In this document: piece after piece, positions 19,473 to 28,058 of the stretch | Layout: each line of letters starts with the position of its first letter | How positions within the stretch are numbered: the first letter of the stretch is position 1 | Assembly: GCA_016794035.1 (NCBI GenBank) | Contig: JAEUHS010000052.1 | Location: forward strand, 62,001-126,000 | Direction of reading: 5' to 3' | DNA from: Planctomycetota bacterium | Lineage (GTDB): Bacteria > Planctomycetota > UBA1135 > UBA2386 | Length of the DNA stretch: 64,000 bases | The notes under the pieces: generated by a model | Databases searched by the model: none | What the model was told of the DNA's origin: nothing | Seen by the model: only the letters and a program-made list of their open reading frames with translations | Position numbers and translations under genes: made by a program

Positions 19473-20313
19473 CGTCGGCGGCCGGCTCGTCGCCGTCCTC
19501 GGCGAGCGCCAGCGCGGCGGCGGCCTCCCGCTGCCGCTGCTGCTCCTCTTCGGCCGTGATGCCGGCGAGGATCTGGTCGGCGGTGACGTCGTCGCCGCCG
19601 CGGAACGCCAGCTGGATGTCGCCGAAGCACTGGTCCTGGTTCGCACGCAGGTAGCCCTGCTTCATCATCTCCAGCAACGCGATCAGCGTGCCGATCAGGC
19701 CGTAGCGCCCCTCGGCGCGGTCGAACACGTCGGCGAAGCTCAGCTCACGCCGTTCGCGGAAGCGCTCGAGCAGCCGGGCCGTGTAGTAGCCGACGTCGCG
19801 CTTCTCGACCTCGATCGTCATCGTGCCCTGCTGGCCGATCTCCTCCAGCAGCTTGGCGAACGCCGACGTCAGGTCCCAGACGCCGACGTTGCCGAGGTCG
19901 AGCAGGTCCTCGTCGTCCTGGTCGGCGATGTGCGCCGGCGTCTGCAGCACCAGCGGCGCCTGCCGCGAACGCACGTCGGCGCGTGTCTCCAGCTGCCGGG
20001 CGAGGTCGCGGTAGCGCTTGTACTCGAGCAGACGCCGGATCAGGTCGTCGCGCGGGTCGAGCTCCTGCTCGAGCTCGACGGTCTCGTTCGGCAGCAGCTC
20101 GCGCGACTTGATCTCCATCAGCGAACTCGCCATCACGACGAAGTCGCCGATGTCCGCCAGGTCGAGCTGCTGCAGGATGCCGAGGTGCTGCAGGTAGTCC
20201 TGCAGGATCCGCGCGATCGAGATCTCGTGGATGTCGACCTCCTGCTGGCGCACGAGGTGCAGCAGCAGGTCCATCGGGCCGGAGAAGACCGGGAGCTCGA
20301 CGCGGTAGGACAC
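19459..20313 (-). CDS. scpA: Segregation and condensation protein A
   Basis: A 284-residue kleisin that closes the SMC ring with ScpB and acts in chromosome condensation and segregation. The N-terminal signature is complete: VFSGPMDLLLHLVRQQEVDIHEI, then DYLQHLG, DFVVMASSLMEIKSRELLP (each shortened here), and EYKRYRDLA. The C-terminal winged-helix part includes GRYGLIGTLIALLEMMKQG and CFGDIQL. An acidic Ala/Glu-rich tail of about 30 residues extends past the usual end. The start is a GTG, and TATGCT lies 8 bases before it with no Shine-Dalgarno. No scpB is adjacent in the window. The last 14 bases overlap the convergent secreted-protein gene. Confidence 0.93.
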   Translation of the reverse strand: MSYRVELPVFSGPMDLLLHLVRQQEVDIHEISIARILQDYLQHLGILQQLDLADIGDFVVMASSLMEIKSRELLPNETVELEQELDPRDDLIRRLLEYKRYRDLARQLETRADVRSRQAPLVLQTPAHIADQDDEDLLDLGNVGVWDLTSAFAKLLEEIGQQGTMTIEVEKRDVGYYTARLLERFRERRELSFADVFDRAEGRYGLIGTLIALLEMMKQGYLRANQDQCFGDIQLAFRGGDDVTADQILAGITAEEEQQRQREAAAALALAEDGDEPAADATAG

Positions 20314-20321
20314 TGGCGAGC

Positions 20322-20327
20322 AGCATA
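20322..20327 (-). promoter_or_regulatory. Candidate -10 element of scpA
   Basis: The minus strand reads GCTATGCT, with its TATGCT hexamer ending 8 bases before the GTG start. The same octamer precedes the genes starting at 51657 and 60404. Confidence 0.4.
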
Positions 20328-20374
20328 GCGACCTCGCGGCGGAAGCCCAGCGCGGCCGGGCCCGCGCCGCGCGA

Positions 20375-23332
20375 TCACGGCTCGAAGGTCAGCTTCACCG
20401 TGTTGCTCGCCATCTGCAGGCCGCCGTCGGCCAGCGTGGTGAAGACGACGTAGGCGTGGTGCACGACGACGCCGACCAGCACCGGGTCCGTCATCGGCGG
20501 CAGCACGAAGGCCGCGTTGGCGTCGCCGTTCGCATCGAGCTGGCCGACGCTGTTGGGATAGACCGACGAGTTCGCGCCCTGCAGCGTCAGGTCCATCCAG
20601 CCATCGGGATTCAGCGGGATGTACAGCCCCCACAACGTGAAGCCCGGGTCGGTGCCGAACGAACCGGCCAGCACGTAGTAGCGATTCGCCTGCGCGGGCC
20701 CGGCCGCGAGGTGGAAGTCCTGCCGCCCGGCGGCGGCGACGGAGACCCGCGGCTGGTCGCGCACCAGGGTGCGCGCCTCCCCCTTCACCAGCGTGAAGTT
20801 GTCCTCGACGCCGGTCAGGCCGACGAACGACGCATCGAGCCGATCGCCGTCGAAGTCGAGCACCAGCGAGCCGAGCGCGTTCAGGCTCACGCGCATCGCG
20901 GGGTGGTTCAGCGGCCCGCCGGAGATCTTGCCGGCGCTGCCGGCGACCACGTAGACCGCCCCCTCGTGCGGGGCCGCGCCGGCGGTCGGCTTGGCGTAGT
21001 GGCCGTCGCCGAGATCCGCGCCGTCGCCCTGGTCCAGCACCATGCCCGGCTGCAGCGTGCTGCTGGAGCCGTAGTGGCCGTCGAGCAGGAACGAGCGCTC
21101 GTAGCTGTGGCTGTGGCCGCAGAGCACCAGATCGACGCCACCGGCCTCGAGGATCGGCAGCGCGACCTGGCGCATGTCCTGCATGCGCCCGCCGCTGTCC
21201 TGCACGTCGTCGGAGTCGTGCGATCCGAACGAGTACGGCGGGTGGTGGAAATACGCGACGATCCAGCGGCCGCTGGTCGCGGCCAGGTCGGTCACGAGCC
21301 AGGTCATCATCGCGCCGGTCGCCGTGCGGTCGCTGTCCATCGAATCGAGGCAGACGAAGTGCACGTGGCCACGGTCGAACGAGTAGTAGGCCTCGGTGCC
21401 GCTCGGCAGGCCGCCACCCTCGCCGGCCTGCGGCAGGTCGAAGACGTCGTAGTAGACGCCGGTCTGGGTCGACGTGGTGGCGCTGAGCGCATCGTGATTG
21501 CCCAGCGTCGACCAGCAGAACGTGGTGGCCAGGAAGTCCCGGTAGACGTCGAACATGCCGGTCTGGTACTCGGCGTCGGTGCCCGAGTCGTAGGCGTTGT
21601 CGCCGAGCATCAGGATCGCGTCAGCCGGCCGAGCGGCCGCGAACGTCGCGAATCGATCGCGCACGGCCAGCTGCGACGGCGTGCCGGTGCCCGCGTCGCC
21701 GAGCACCCACGCGCGCAGCGGCCGCACCGCGCCGGCTGCCGGCAGCGTGCGGAACGTCGTCGTGCCGGCCTGCCCCGGCAGCGGCCCCGCGGCGTCGCCG
21801 ACCTGATAGTGGTACAGCGTCTCGGCCGACAGCCCCGTCACGGTCGCGGTGTGCTCGGTGCGCAGGGTCGGGTCGAACCAGCTCGACTGCAGCGTCGTCG
21901 GTGCAGCTCCGGTCCACAGCTGCGTCGCGGTCGGCACGTTGGTGCGCCACCGCACGACGGCGCTGCTCGGCGTGCCGTTCTGCAGATACGGGCCGCGCAC
22001 GATCGCGGCGGAGCCGTCGTCGACGACCAGCTCCAGGTCCATGCTGACGTCCGAACTGGTCGCCGACACCTGGTGCACCTCGACGGCGACGACGTTGCTG
22101 CCGGCCGTCAGCAGCGACGGCGCGAACGGGAACGCGTGCCACAGGTTCTCGTCGGCACCGGCGGTCGCGGTCAGCGCCCAGGTGCCCGCGGTGATCGGGC
22201 CGGTCGGCAGGTTCCACCGCGCGATCTCCGTGCCGTTGACGTAGACGATCGCGCCGTCGTCGACGAGCAGGTTCACCTGCGCCGAGATCAGGGCGCCGGG
22301 GCTGGCCACGGTGAACTGGTGGCGGAACCAGCTGGTCGGGTAGTGGCCGTTCGCCGGTCCGCTGGCGATGACCGTCGCCTCGTCGCCGTCGCCGTAGCCG
22401 AGCTGCGCGGGTCCGCTGGCCCAGGCCGAGTCGTCGTAGCCCGGCGCCTGCCAGCCGGCCGCGGGAGCGGCCGCCGTGTCGCGATAGCGCCAGACCGCGC
22501 CGGCGGCGACCACCGCGTCAGGCGCCAGCGTCGGGGCCGATGCGGCCGCGACGGTCGCCGACGGCCGCGGCGCCGGCACGCCGACGAGTTCGTGCTCGGC
22601 GACCCGCGCCGCGAGCCGCCGTTCGTGCTCGGCCTCGTCGAGCCGACCGGCGGCGCTCAGCACGGTGGCACGCCGCGCGTGCAGCGGACCGGTGCGGGCC
22701 AGGAACGGACGCAGCTGCTCGAGGCAGGCGAGCGCGCGGTCGGGTTCGCCGGCGCGCAGGTCGATGTCGACGACGGCGTCGATCAGCGCGACCACCGGGC
22801 CCAGCGCCGCGAGGCCGCGCTGCAGGACCGCGCGCGCGCGGGCCGGCGCGTCCGCCGCCTGGTCGGCGGCCAGCGCCGCCGCCAGTTCGAGGTAGTGTTC
22901 GGGCCGCGTCTGCGGCGTCGCTGCGAGCGCGCGCTCGAAGAACGGCACGGCCTCCGCGGGCCGGTGCAGTTCGCACAGCGTGCGCGCGCGCAGACGATCG
23001 AGCTCTGCCCCCGCCGCCCCGCGCTCGCTGGCCTTGCGGATCGCCACCAGCGCGGCGACGTCGTTGCCGAGCTGGTGTTCGGCGAACGCGGTGCCGACCA
23101 GTGCGGGGACACAGCCCGGGTCGAGCCGCAGCGCGGCCGCGAGGTCGCTCGCTGCGGCTCGAGCCGCCCCGTTCGCGAGCAGCAGCCGCGCGCGTTCGAC
23201 CCAGGCGGACGCGTCACCGGGATTGCGGCGGATGCGCTCGGTGGCGGCCGCGAGCCGCCGCTCGGGATCGTGCGGAACCGAGGCGGGGATCGCCGCCGAG
23301 GCGACGACAGCGGACAGCAGCAGGGACAACAT
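20375..23332 (-). CDS. Secreted TPR protein fused to purple-acid-phosphatase-type metallophosphoesterase
   Basis: A 985-residue exported protein. A signal peptide (MLSLLLSAVVASAAIPASV) is followed by several TPR units (about residues 25-230). Next are a galactose-binding-like domain (YDDSAWASGPAQLGYGDGDE, VNGTEIARWNLP), a fibronectin-like N-domain of purple acid phosphatases (RGPYLQNGTPSSAVVRWRTN), and a metallophosphatase core with all main motifs: LGDAGTG, MLGDNAYDSG, TLGNHDAL, FHHPPYSFGSHD and CGHSHSYER. A C-terminal beta module (LWGLYIPLNPDGWMDL, GQLDANGDANAAF, ASNTVKL) resembles the tail of the hydrolase at 58284. Substrate is unknown; phosphate scavenging outside the cytoplasm is plausible. 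The TPR fusion is unusual. Confidence 0.9.
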   Translation of the reverse strand: MLSLLLSAVVASAAIPASVPHDPERRLAAATERIRRNPGDASAWVERARLLLANGAARAAASDLAAALRLDPGCVPALVGTAFAEHQLGNDVAALVAIRKASERGAAGAELDRLRARTLCELHRPAEAVPFFERALAATPQTRPEHYLELAAALAADQAADAPARARAVLQRGLAALGPVVALIDAVVDIDLRAGEPDRALACLEQLRPFLARTGPLHARRATVLSAAGRLDEAEHERRLAARVAEHELVGVPAPRPSATVAAASAPTLAPDAVVAAGAVWRYRDTAAAPAAGWQAPGYDDSAWASGPAQLGYGDGDEATVIASGPANGHYPTSWFRHQFTVASPGALISAQVNLLVDDGAIVYVNGTEIARWNLPTGPITAGTWALTATAGADENLWHAFPFAPSLLTAGSNVVAVEVHQVSATSSDVSMDLELVVDDGSAAIVRGPYLQNGTPSSAVVRWRTNVPTATQLWTGAAPTTLQSSWFDPTLRTEHTATVTGLSAETLYHYQVGDAAGPLPGQAGTTTFRTLPAAGAVRPLRAWVLGDAGTGTPSQLAVRDRFATFAAARPADAILMLGDNAYDSGTDAEYQTGMFDVYRDFLATTFCWSTLGNHDALSATTSTQTGVYYDVFDLPQAGEGGGLPSGTEAYYSFDRGHVHFVCLDSMDSDRTATGAMMTWLVTDLAATSGRWIVAYFHHPPYSFGSHDSDDVQDSGGRMQDMRQVALPILEAGGVDLVLCGHSHSYERSFLLDGHYGSSSTLQPGMVLDQGDGADLGDGHYAKPTAGAAPHEGAVYVVAGSAGKISGGPLNHPAMRVSLNALGSLVLDFDGDRLDASFVGLTGVEDNFTLVKGEARTLVRDQPRVSVAAAGRQDFHLAAGPAQANRYYVLAGSFGTDPGFTLWGLYIPLNPDGWMDLTLQGANSSVYPNSVGQLDANGDANAAFVLPPMTDPVLVGVVVHHAYVVFTTLADGGLQMASNTVKLTFEP

Positions 23333-23428
23333 GGGCGACCTGGGTTGCCGGAGCCGCGATCGGGTTCCGGTAGTTGTGTGTGACAGCGCGGCGATCGTAG
23401 CTTCGAATGCCGCGCCGCACATCGCCCC

Positions 23429-24493
23429 GTGACCGAGACCAAGCGCACAGCCCCGCCCGCCCGCCGCCCGAGCCTCCGACGGCGGCTCGTGTTCGCCCTG
23501 CTGCCGCTGCTGGCGCTGCTGCTGGTCGGCGAGGTCGTCACGCGGCTCGCGCGCGACCCGCTCTACTTCGGCAGCTGGCGTGACACGCGGCTCGACCTGA
23601 TGCGCCGCAACTACCCGGCGGAACGCCACCCGCTGCTCGGCTACGTGCCGCGCGCCGGTTTCGCCAGCCGCGACAACCGCTGGCGCACCGCGGTGTCGAT
23701 CGACGCCGACGGCATGCGGCGCAACGGCGACGGCCCGCCGCCGGCGGGCGACCGGTTCGTCGCCGCGGTCGGCGACTCGTTCACGTTCGGCGACCAGGTC
23801 GACGACGACGCGTCGTGGCCGGCACAGCTCGAACAGGTGCTGGGGCAACCGGTCAAGAACGGCGGCGTGTTCGGCTACAGCCTGGCGCAGGCGGTGCTGC
23901 GCGCCGAGGCGATGCTCGCGCGCTTCCCGACCTCGACGCTGGTCGTCAGCTTCATCGCCGACGACCTGACGCGCTGTGAGTTCGCGAAGCGCTACACGCC
24001 GGTGCCCTGGTTCGAGCCGCGCGGCGACGAACTGGTGCTGCACGAGCCACCGGCGCCGGGCGAGGAGGTCGTCGACCCGTCGAAGCGGTGGAAGGACCTG
24101 CTCGGCTACAGCGCGCTGCTCGACGCGGTGCTGGCCAACACGGTGAGCAACTGGTGGTTCGCCAACGAGAAGCAGGTGTTCGCGCCGGGCCTGCAGGGCC
24201 GCGGCAAGGAGATCGGCATCAAGCTGGTCGAACGCATCGACGCCGTCTGCCGCGCGCGCGGCGTGCGCCTGCTGCTGGTGCTGCAGGGCGACACGCCGGT
24301 CCCGGACGCGACCGAGGTCCTGCGACACGCGGCGGCCCGGGGCATCGAAACGCTCGACCTGGTCGAGCGCTACCGGGCCGCGCAGGCCGAGGACGCCGGC
24401 GTGCACGACCGCTGGTTCGCCGGCCACATGACCCGCGCCGGCAACCGCTGGGTCGCCGAGCAGATCGCCGCGGTGCTGCGCGCGCCGCGGTGA
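23429..24493 (+). CDS. Membrane-anchored SGNH/GDSL-type hydrolase
   Basis: A 354-residue protein starting with GTG (VTETKRTAPP). Residues about 18-40 form one membrane segment (LVFALLPLLALLLVGEVV). The SGNH core begins with VAAVGDSFTFGDQV, where the Ser of GDSF is the expected nucleophile; NGGVFGYSLAQ fits the Gly block. HMTRAGNRWVAEQI near the C-terminus fits the final block, which in active members holds the catalytic His. Relatives hydrolyse esters such as acetyl groups on surface glycans, but the substrate here is unknown. It is divergent from the TPR-phosphatase with a 96-base gap that carries promoter-like hexamers in both directions (TAGCTT at 23398, minus-strand TACGAT at 23394). Confidence 0.85.
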   Translation: MTETKRTAPPARRPSLRRRLVFALLPLLALLLVGEVVTRLARDPLYFGSWRDTRLDLMRRNYPAERHPLLGYVPRAGFASRDNRWRTAVSIDADGMRRNGDGPPPAGDRFVAAVGDSFTFGDQVDDDASWPAQLEQVLGQPVKNGGVFGYSLAQAVLRAEAMLARFPTSTLVVSFIADDLTRCEFAKRYTPVPWFEPRGDELVLHEPPAPGEEVVDPSKRWKDLLGYSALLDAVLANTVSNWWFANEKQVFAPGLQGRGKEIGIKLVERIDAVCRARGVRLLLVLQGDTPVPDATEVLRHAAARGIETLDLVERYRAAQAEDAGVHDRWFAGHMTRAGNRWVAEQIAAVLRAPR

Positions 24494-24687
24494 CTGCCGG
24501 TCAGTCGTCGTTCGCCGCGACCAGCGTGGTGGCTCGCGTCGCCGGCGCCGCGGCGTCCGTCGCGATGGCCGCCAACGCCGCCTCGTAGGTGCGCAGGCGC
24601 CGGCGGCAGTCGTCGCCGCGGGCGCCGGCCGCGATCGCCACGTCACGTCGTTCGCGAACGGGAGAATCTCCCCGGCGGCGGCGGGGA

Positions 24688-25650
24688 TCAGAGCGGCCAG
24701 GTCGACATCGCGGTCTCGTCGACCTTGCCGTCGCCGTCCAGATCCGCCTGGATGCGCAGCGTCGTCAGACTCATCACGCGCGCCGTGATCGTGCGCCGTT
24801 GGCCGCCGCTCAACACCAGCTCGCCGGCGTAGGGGTCCGGCAGGAAGCTGAGGCCGGAGAACGGCACGCTGGTCGCGAACACGACGGCGCCCGGCGATCC
24901 GTCGACCAGCAGCGAACCATCGGCGAACATCGCGAACGTCTCGGTCTGCGGATAACGGTTGAAGGCGATCCTGGTGCCGGCCTGCAGCGTGGCCTCGTCG
25001 ACCTCGAGATCGGCGTCCAACACCATCTCGAACAGCTCGACGGTCAGCCGCGTCTCGCGGCGGAACTGCATCGATCCGGCGAACGCCGCCGTGCCCGCGT
25101 CCGAGGTCACGGTCAGATTCACCAACGACAGTCGTCCGCTCGTGACGCCGACCAACGGCGGCACGCCGGTCACGGCGAACACGTCGAGCATGACGATGCC
25201 GCTGAACGACCTGCCGCGGTCCCCGTAGGCGGTGAGCACGCTGAGGATCGAATCGCCGGGCGAGAGGCGTCCGTCGCCATCCTGATCCTCCCAGGCCCGC
25301 AGCACCTGGCCGCCTTCGGGCCCCTCGGCCGTGCTCGACACCGACGCCGGCAGCAGCACCGCGCTGGCCGGCGAGCCGCTGGCCAGCGCTGCCGCCACCG
25401 TCGCCAATGCCACCTGCGACGGCAGCGGCGGCGCCGCGAACGCGAGGTTCGAGCCGACCTCGGCCGCGTCGACGAACCCGAACGCGGACCGGAGCGTCCG
25501 CAGCGCGAGGTCCTGCGCGTTCGCCTGGGTGATCTCCACGCCGGGCGTCGGCAGCAGCGTGCTGGCGCCGCCGTCGTTGCTGCCGCTGCAGCCGGACGAC
25601 ACGAGGGTGCACACCAGGGCGGAGAAGGTGATCGGGACGGTCGCGCGCAT
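24688..25650 (-). CDS. Lipoprotein with calcium-binding-like DxDGDG repeats
   Basis: A 320-residue protein. MRATVPITFSALVCTLVSSG then CSGSN gives a lipoprotein signal with the acylated cysteine in SSGC. Two EF-hand/dockerin-like loops are visible: DQDGDGRLSPGD mid-protein and DLDGDGKVDET near the end. The rest is beta-rich (GRLSLVNLTVTSD, GELVLSGGQRRTITARV). No enzyme motif was seen; it is probably an outer-surface or periplasmic structural lipoprotein. A 12-base perfect palindrome (CTCGCATGCGAG, 25666-25677) lies 15 bases upstream of the ATG and could be an operator. The 194-base gap after the gene holds nothing I recognise. Confidence 0.8.
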   Translation of the reverse strand: MRATVPITFSALVCTLVSSGCSGSNDGGASTLLPTPGVEITQANAQDLALRTLRSAFGFVDAAEVGSNLAFAAPPLPSQVALATVAAALASGSPASAVLLPASVSSTAEGPEGGQVLRAWEDQDGDGRLSPGDSILSVLTAYGDRGRSFSGIVMLDVFAVTGVPPLVGVTSGRLSLVNLTVTSDAGTAAFAGSMQFRRETRLTVELFEMVLDADLEVDEATLQAGTRIAFNRYPQTETFAMFADGSLLVDGSPGAVVFATSVPFSGLSFLPDPYAGELVLSGGQRRTITARVMSLTTLRIQADLDGDGKVDETAMSTWPL

Positions 25651-25755
25651 GGTCGGAGGCCGATGCTCGCATGCGAGGGCACGCGTGGGGCCGGCATCCA
25701 CACGCTTGGCCCGTTCTTCACCGAATCCTCGCGGAGCGTCGCCGGGCGAGGTCGC

Positions 25756-26721
25756 TCAGGGCCGATGCATCCAGACGTCGACGAGGCGCAGCAACCAGCC
25801 GTACCATCGCCGCTGCAGCCGTTCGCTGTTGGCGCCCAGGTACTGGCCCCACGCCGTCCACTTCGCGTAGCCGACCGCCCAGCGCTCGAGCTCGGCGCGT
25901 GCGGCGGGGGTGAGGTCGGGCTCCTCGGCGACCTGGCGCAGGAAGTGGGCGCCGCCGTCGCGGACCGCGCGCCGGCAGTGCGCGAGGTCGGGGATCACGC
26001 GGAGACCGAACAGCGCGAACAGGTTCTGGTGGTCACAGTAGACCCGCTTGCCCTCCTGCTGCGGCGTCGTCACGTGGCTGTGCACGACCGCCGACTCGGG
26101 CACGAAGGCGATGCAGCCGCCGTTCTCGATCACGCGCTTGCCGAACGTCACGTCCTCGCCGAAGCGCCGCCAGCCGAACCGGTACTTCGCCCAGGTCGTG
26201 CGCCGCACGCTGCTGGCGACGTTGTCGAACGCCGACAGGCGCAGGCGCGCCATCGGTTCGAGCGCGTCGAACGAGGTGCCTTCGGGCAGCCGCTGCAACG
26301 CCAGCGTGCGACGATCCCCCATCCACTCCTCGATGCGCCGCCGCAGCAGCGGATTGCAGTTCGGACGCGGGATCTGGCGGCACCACGCGGCATCGACCGC
26401 CGGATCGTCGTAGGCCGCCAGCAGCGCGGGCAGCCAGTTCGTGTCGGCGGGCGTCGCGTCCTGCGTCAGCAACACGACGACGTCGCCGCGACTCGCTTCG
26501 ATGCCGAGATCGCGCGTCGCGCCGTGGTTGAACTCGCGCTGCGGGATCGTGTGCACCTGGAAGCCGTGGCGCCGCAGGACGTCCGGCGTGCCGTCGGTCG
26601 AGCCGCTGTCGATCGCGAGGCGTTCGAGCCGGTCGGCCCCCGGCTGGGCGTCGACGGCCGCCAGCACCTGCTCGAGCAGGGGGCCCGCGTTCCAGGTCGG
26701 CATCACGAGGCTCGCGTTCAT
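25756..26721 (-). CDS. GT2 family glycosyltransferase
   Basis: A 321-residue inverting GT-A enzyme. Motifs are SLVMPTWNAGPLLEQVL, DSGSTDGTPDVLRRHGF and LLTQDATP, where QDA takes the place of DxD as in rhamnosyltransferase-type GT2 proteins. A FGWRRFGEDVTFGKRVIENGG segment (the ED acceptor-site motif) follows, then a soluble tail. The ATG overlaps the stop of the upstream GT4 gene by four bases (ATGA), so it is the last gene of a four-gene operon read from 31757 to 25756. It probably adds one sugar to the surface polysaccharide built by this locus. The exact donor is not known. Confidence 0.9.
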   Translation of the reverse strand: MNASLVMPTWNAGPLLEQVLAAVDAQPGADRLERLAIDSGSTDGTPDVLRRHGFQVHTIPQREFNHGATRDLGIEASRGDVVVLLTQDATPADTNWLPALLAAYDDPAVDAAWCRQIPRPNCNPLLRRRIEEWMGDRRTLALQRLPEGTSFDALEPMARLRLSAFDNVASSVRRTTWAKYRFGWRRFGEDVTFGKRVIENGGCIAFVPESAVVHSHVTTPQQEGKRVYCDHQNLFALFGLRVIPDLAHCRRAVRDGGAHFLRQVAEEPDLTPAARAELERWAVGYAKWTAWGQYLGANSERLQRRWYGWLLRLVDVWMHRP

Positions 26722-28058
26722 GCGCGGGCGGCGACCAGGTCCTCGTACAGCGCACGCAGACGCGCGACGTTCTCGTCGATGCCGGGCGGCCGCGTCGGCT
26801 GCAGCGCCAGCTCGCGCGCCGGATCGGCGGCGATGCGCTGCAACACCGTCGCGAGCGCCGCCGCATCGCCGGCCGGGAACAGCATGCCGCTCTGGCCGGG
26901 CACGACGATCTCGCGGATCCCGCCGAGGTCGGAAGCGACCACCGGCACGCCGGCGTGCAGCGCCTCCAGCACCGAGAACGGCGTGTTCTCGTACCACAGC
27001 GACGGCACCACCAGCACGTCGAGGCCCGCCAGCACGCGACCCAGTTCGGCCGGCGCGAACGCGCCGTGGAAGGTCACGCGCGGATCGTCGATGCCGTCGA
27101 CCAGCGCCTCGGACCAGCCCGGCTGCGAGTCGCGGCTGCCGTGGACGTGCAGCCGCACGTCCGGCGTGTCGAGCCGGCGCATCGCGTCGAGCAGCACGTG
27201 CACGCCCTTGTGGCGCGAGATCGAACCGACGTAGCCGACGTCGAGCTGCGGCCGGCCAGGCGTTGCCTTCTTCGGCGGCATGTCGGCGAACCGACCGGGA
27301 TCGAGGCCATACGGCAGGTGCACGACCTTCTCGGCCGGCAGACCGTGCTGGCGGTACATGCCGGCGAGGAACTTCGACGGCGCGACGACGCGGTCGGCCC
27401 GGGCGAGCTTCGCCATCAGGTGTTCCTTGCGGCCGAGCAGCGCGTGCGCCTGGCGCACCGCCGACGCGCCCTGGTTGCCGGCGGGGGTCGGCAGCGGGCC
27501 GATCTTGCGCACGGCCGCCTCGATGCGGCGCTCGGCGACCGCGCTGCCCAGCCGATCGTCGACGCAGGCGATGCAGCCGGCGCCACCCTGCGGCGGCCCG
27601 TCGCAGAGGCTGCCGTCGCGCCGCCACAGCAGGTAGTTCGGGCAGATCCACCAGAAGTCCATCAGGTGCACGACCAGCGGCAGGTCGCGCCGCAGCGGCT
27701 CCTCGATCGCACCGGTGCCGATGTTGCGCGGGTGGAACAGGTGCACCAAGTCGAAGTCGACCTCGTCCAGATGGCGCGCGAGCAGCTGACCGGCGAGCGG
27801 GTTCTCGTAGTCGCGCAGCTCCGGGTTGGGCGACAGCCGATGGTGCACGCCGATGCGACGCACCGGCACGTCCTCGACCAGTTCGTCGCGCTCGAGATAC
27901 AGGCGGTCGGGGCTGTCGAACTGCACCAGCGGCTCGTAGGCGAGCACGCGAGCGTCGACGCCGCCGCCGCGCAGGCCGCGCGCCAGGGCCCGCACGTACT
28001 GTTCGGTGCCGGTGATGTGGCGCGGCAGGTACTGGTGCAGCGCGAGCAGGACCTTCAC
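26718..28058 (-). CDS. GT4 family glycosyltransferase
   Basis: A 446-residue GT-B retaining transferase. The start is a GTG (VKVLLALHQYLPRHITGTEQ), consistent with the first Rossmann strand of the family, where the TGTEQ loop contacts the acceptor. The C-terminal domain has VGYVGSISRHKGVHVLLDA and a clear E-x7-E in ENTPFSVLEALHAG. A cysteine-rich stretch (ICPNYLLW, LCDGPP, CIACVDD, about residues 135-170) is typical of a GT4 subgroup that may bind metal. Both ends overlap neighbours by four bases, so it is tightly coupled with the coiled-coil protein upstream and the GT2 downstream. Confidence 0.92.
   Translation of the reverse strand: MKVLLALHQYLPRHITGTEQYVRALARGLRGGGVDARVLAYEPLVQFDSPDRLYLERDELVEDVPVRRIGVHHRLSPNPELRDYENPLAGQLLARHLDEVDFDLVHLFHPRNIGTGAIEEPLRRDLPLVVHLMDFWWICPNYLLWRRDGSLCDGPPQGGAGCIACVDDRLGSAVAERRIEAAVRKIGPLPTPAGNQGASAVRQAHALLGRKEHLMAKLARADRVVAPSKFLAGMYRQHGLPAEKVVHLPYGLDPGRFADMPPKKATPGRPQLDVGYVGSISRHKGVHVLLDAMRRLDTPDVRLHVHGSRDSQPGWSEALVDGIDDPRVTFHGAFAPAELGRVLAGLDVLVVPSLWYENTPFSVLEALHAGVPVVASDLGGIREIVVPGQSGMLFPAGDAAALATVLQRIAADPARELALQPTRPPGIDENVARLRALYEDLVAARA

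Noticed and set aside
24494-24687. Possible gene between the SGNH hydrolase and the lipoprotein
   Set aside because: The peptide in every frame is low-complexity Ala/Arg and no start or conserved motif was found.
25666-25677. Palindrome CTCGCATGCGAG as a confident operator
   Set aside because: It is perfect, but a 12-base palindrome of this composition is not rare in this genome; it is mentioned only as a weak possibility in the lipoprotein entry.
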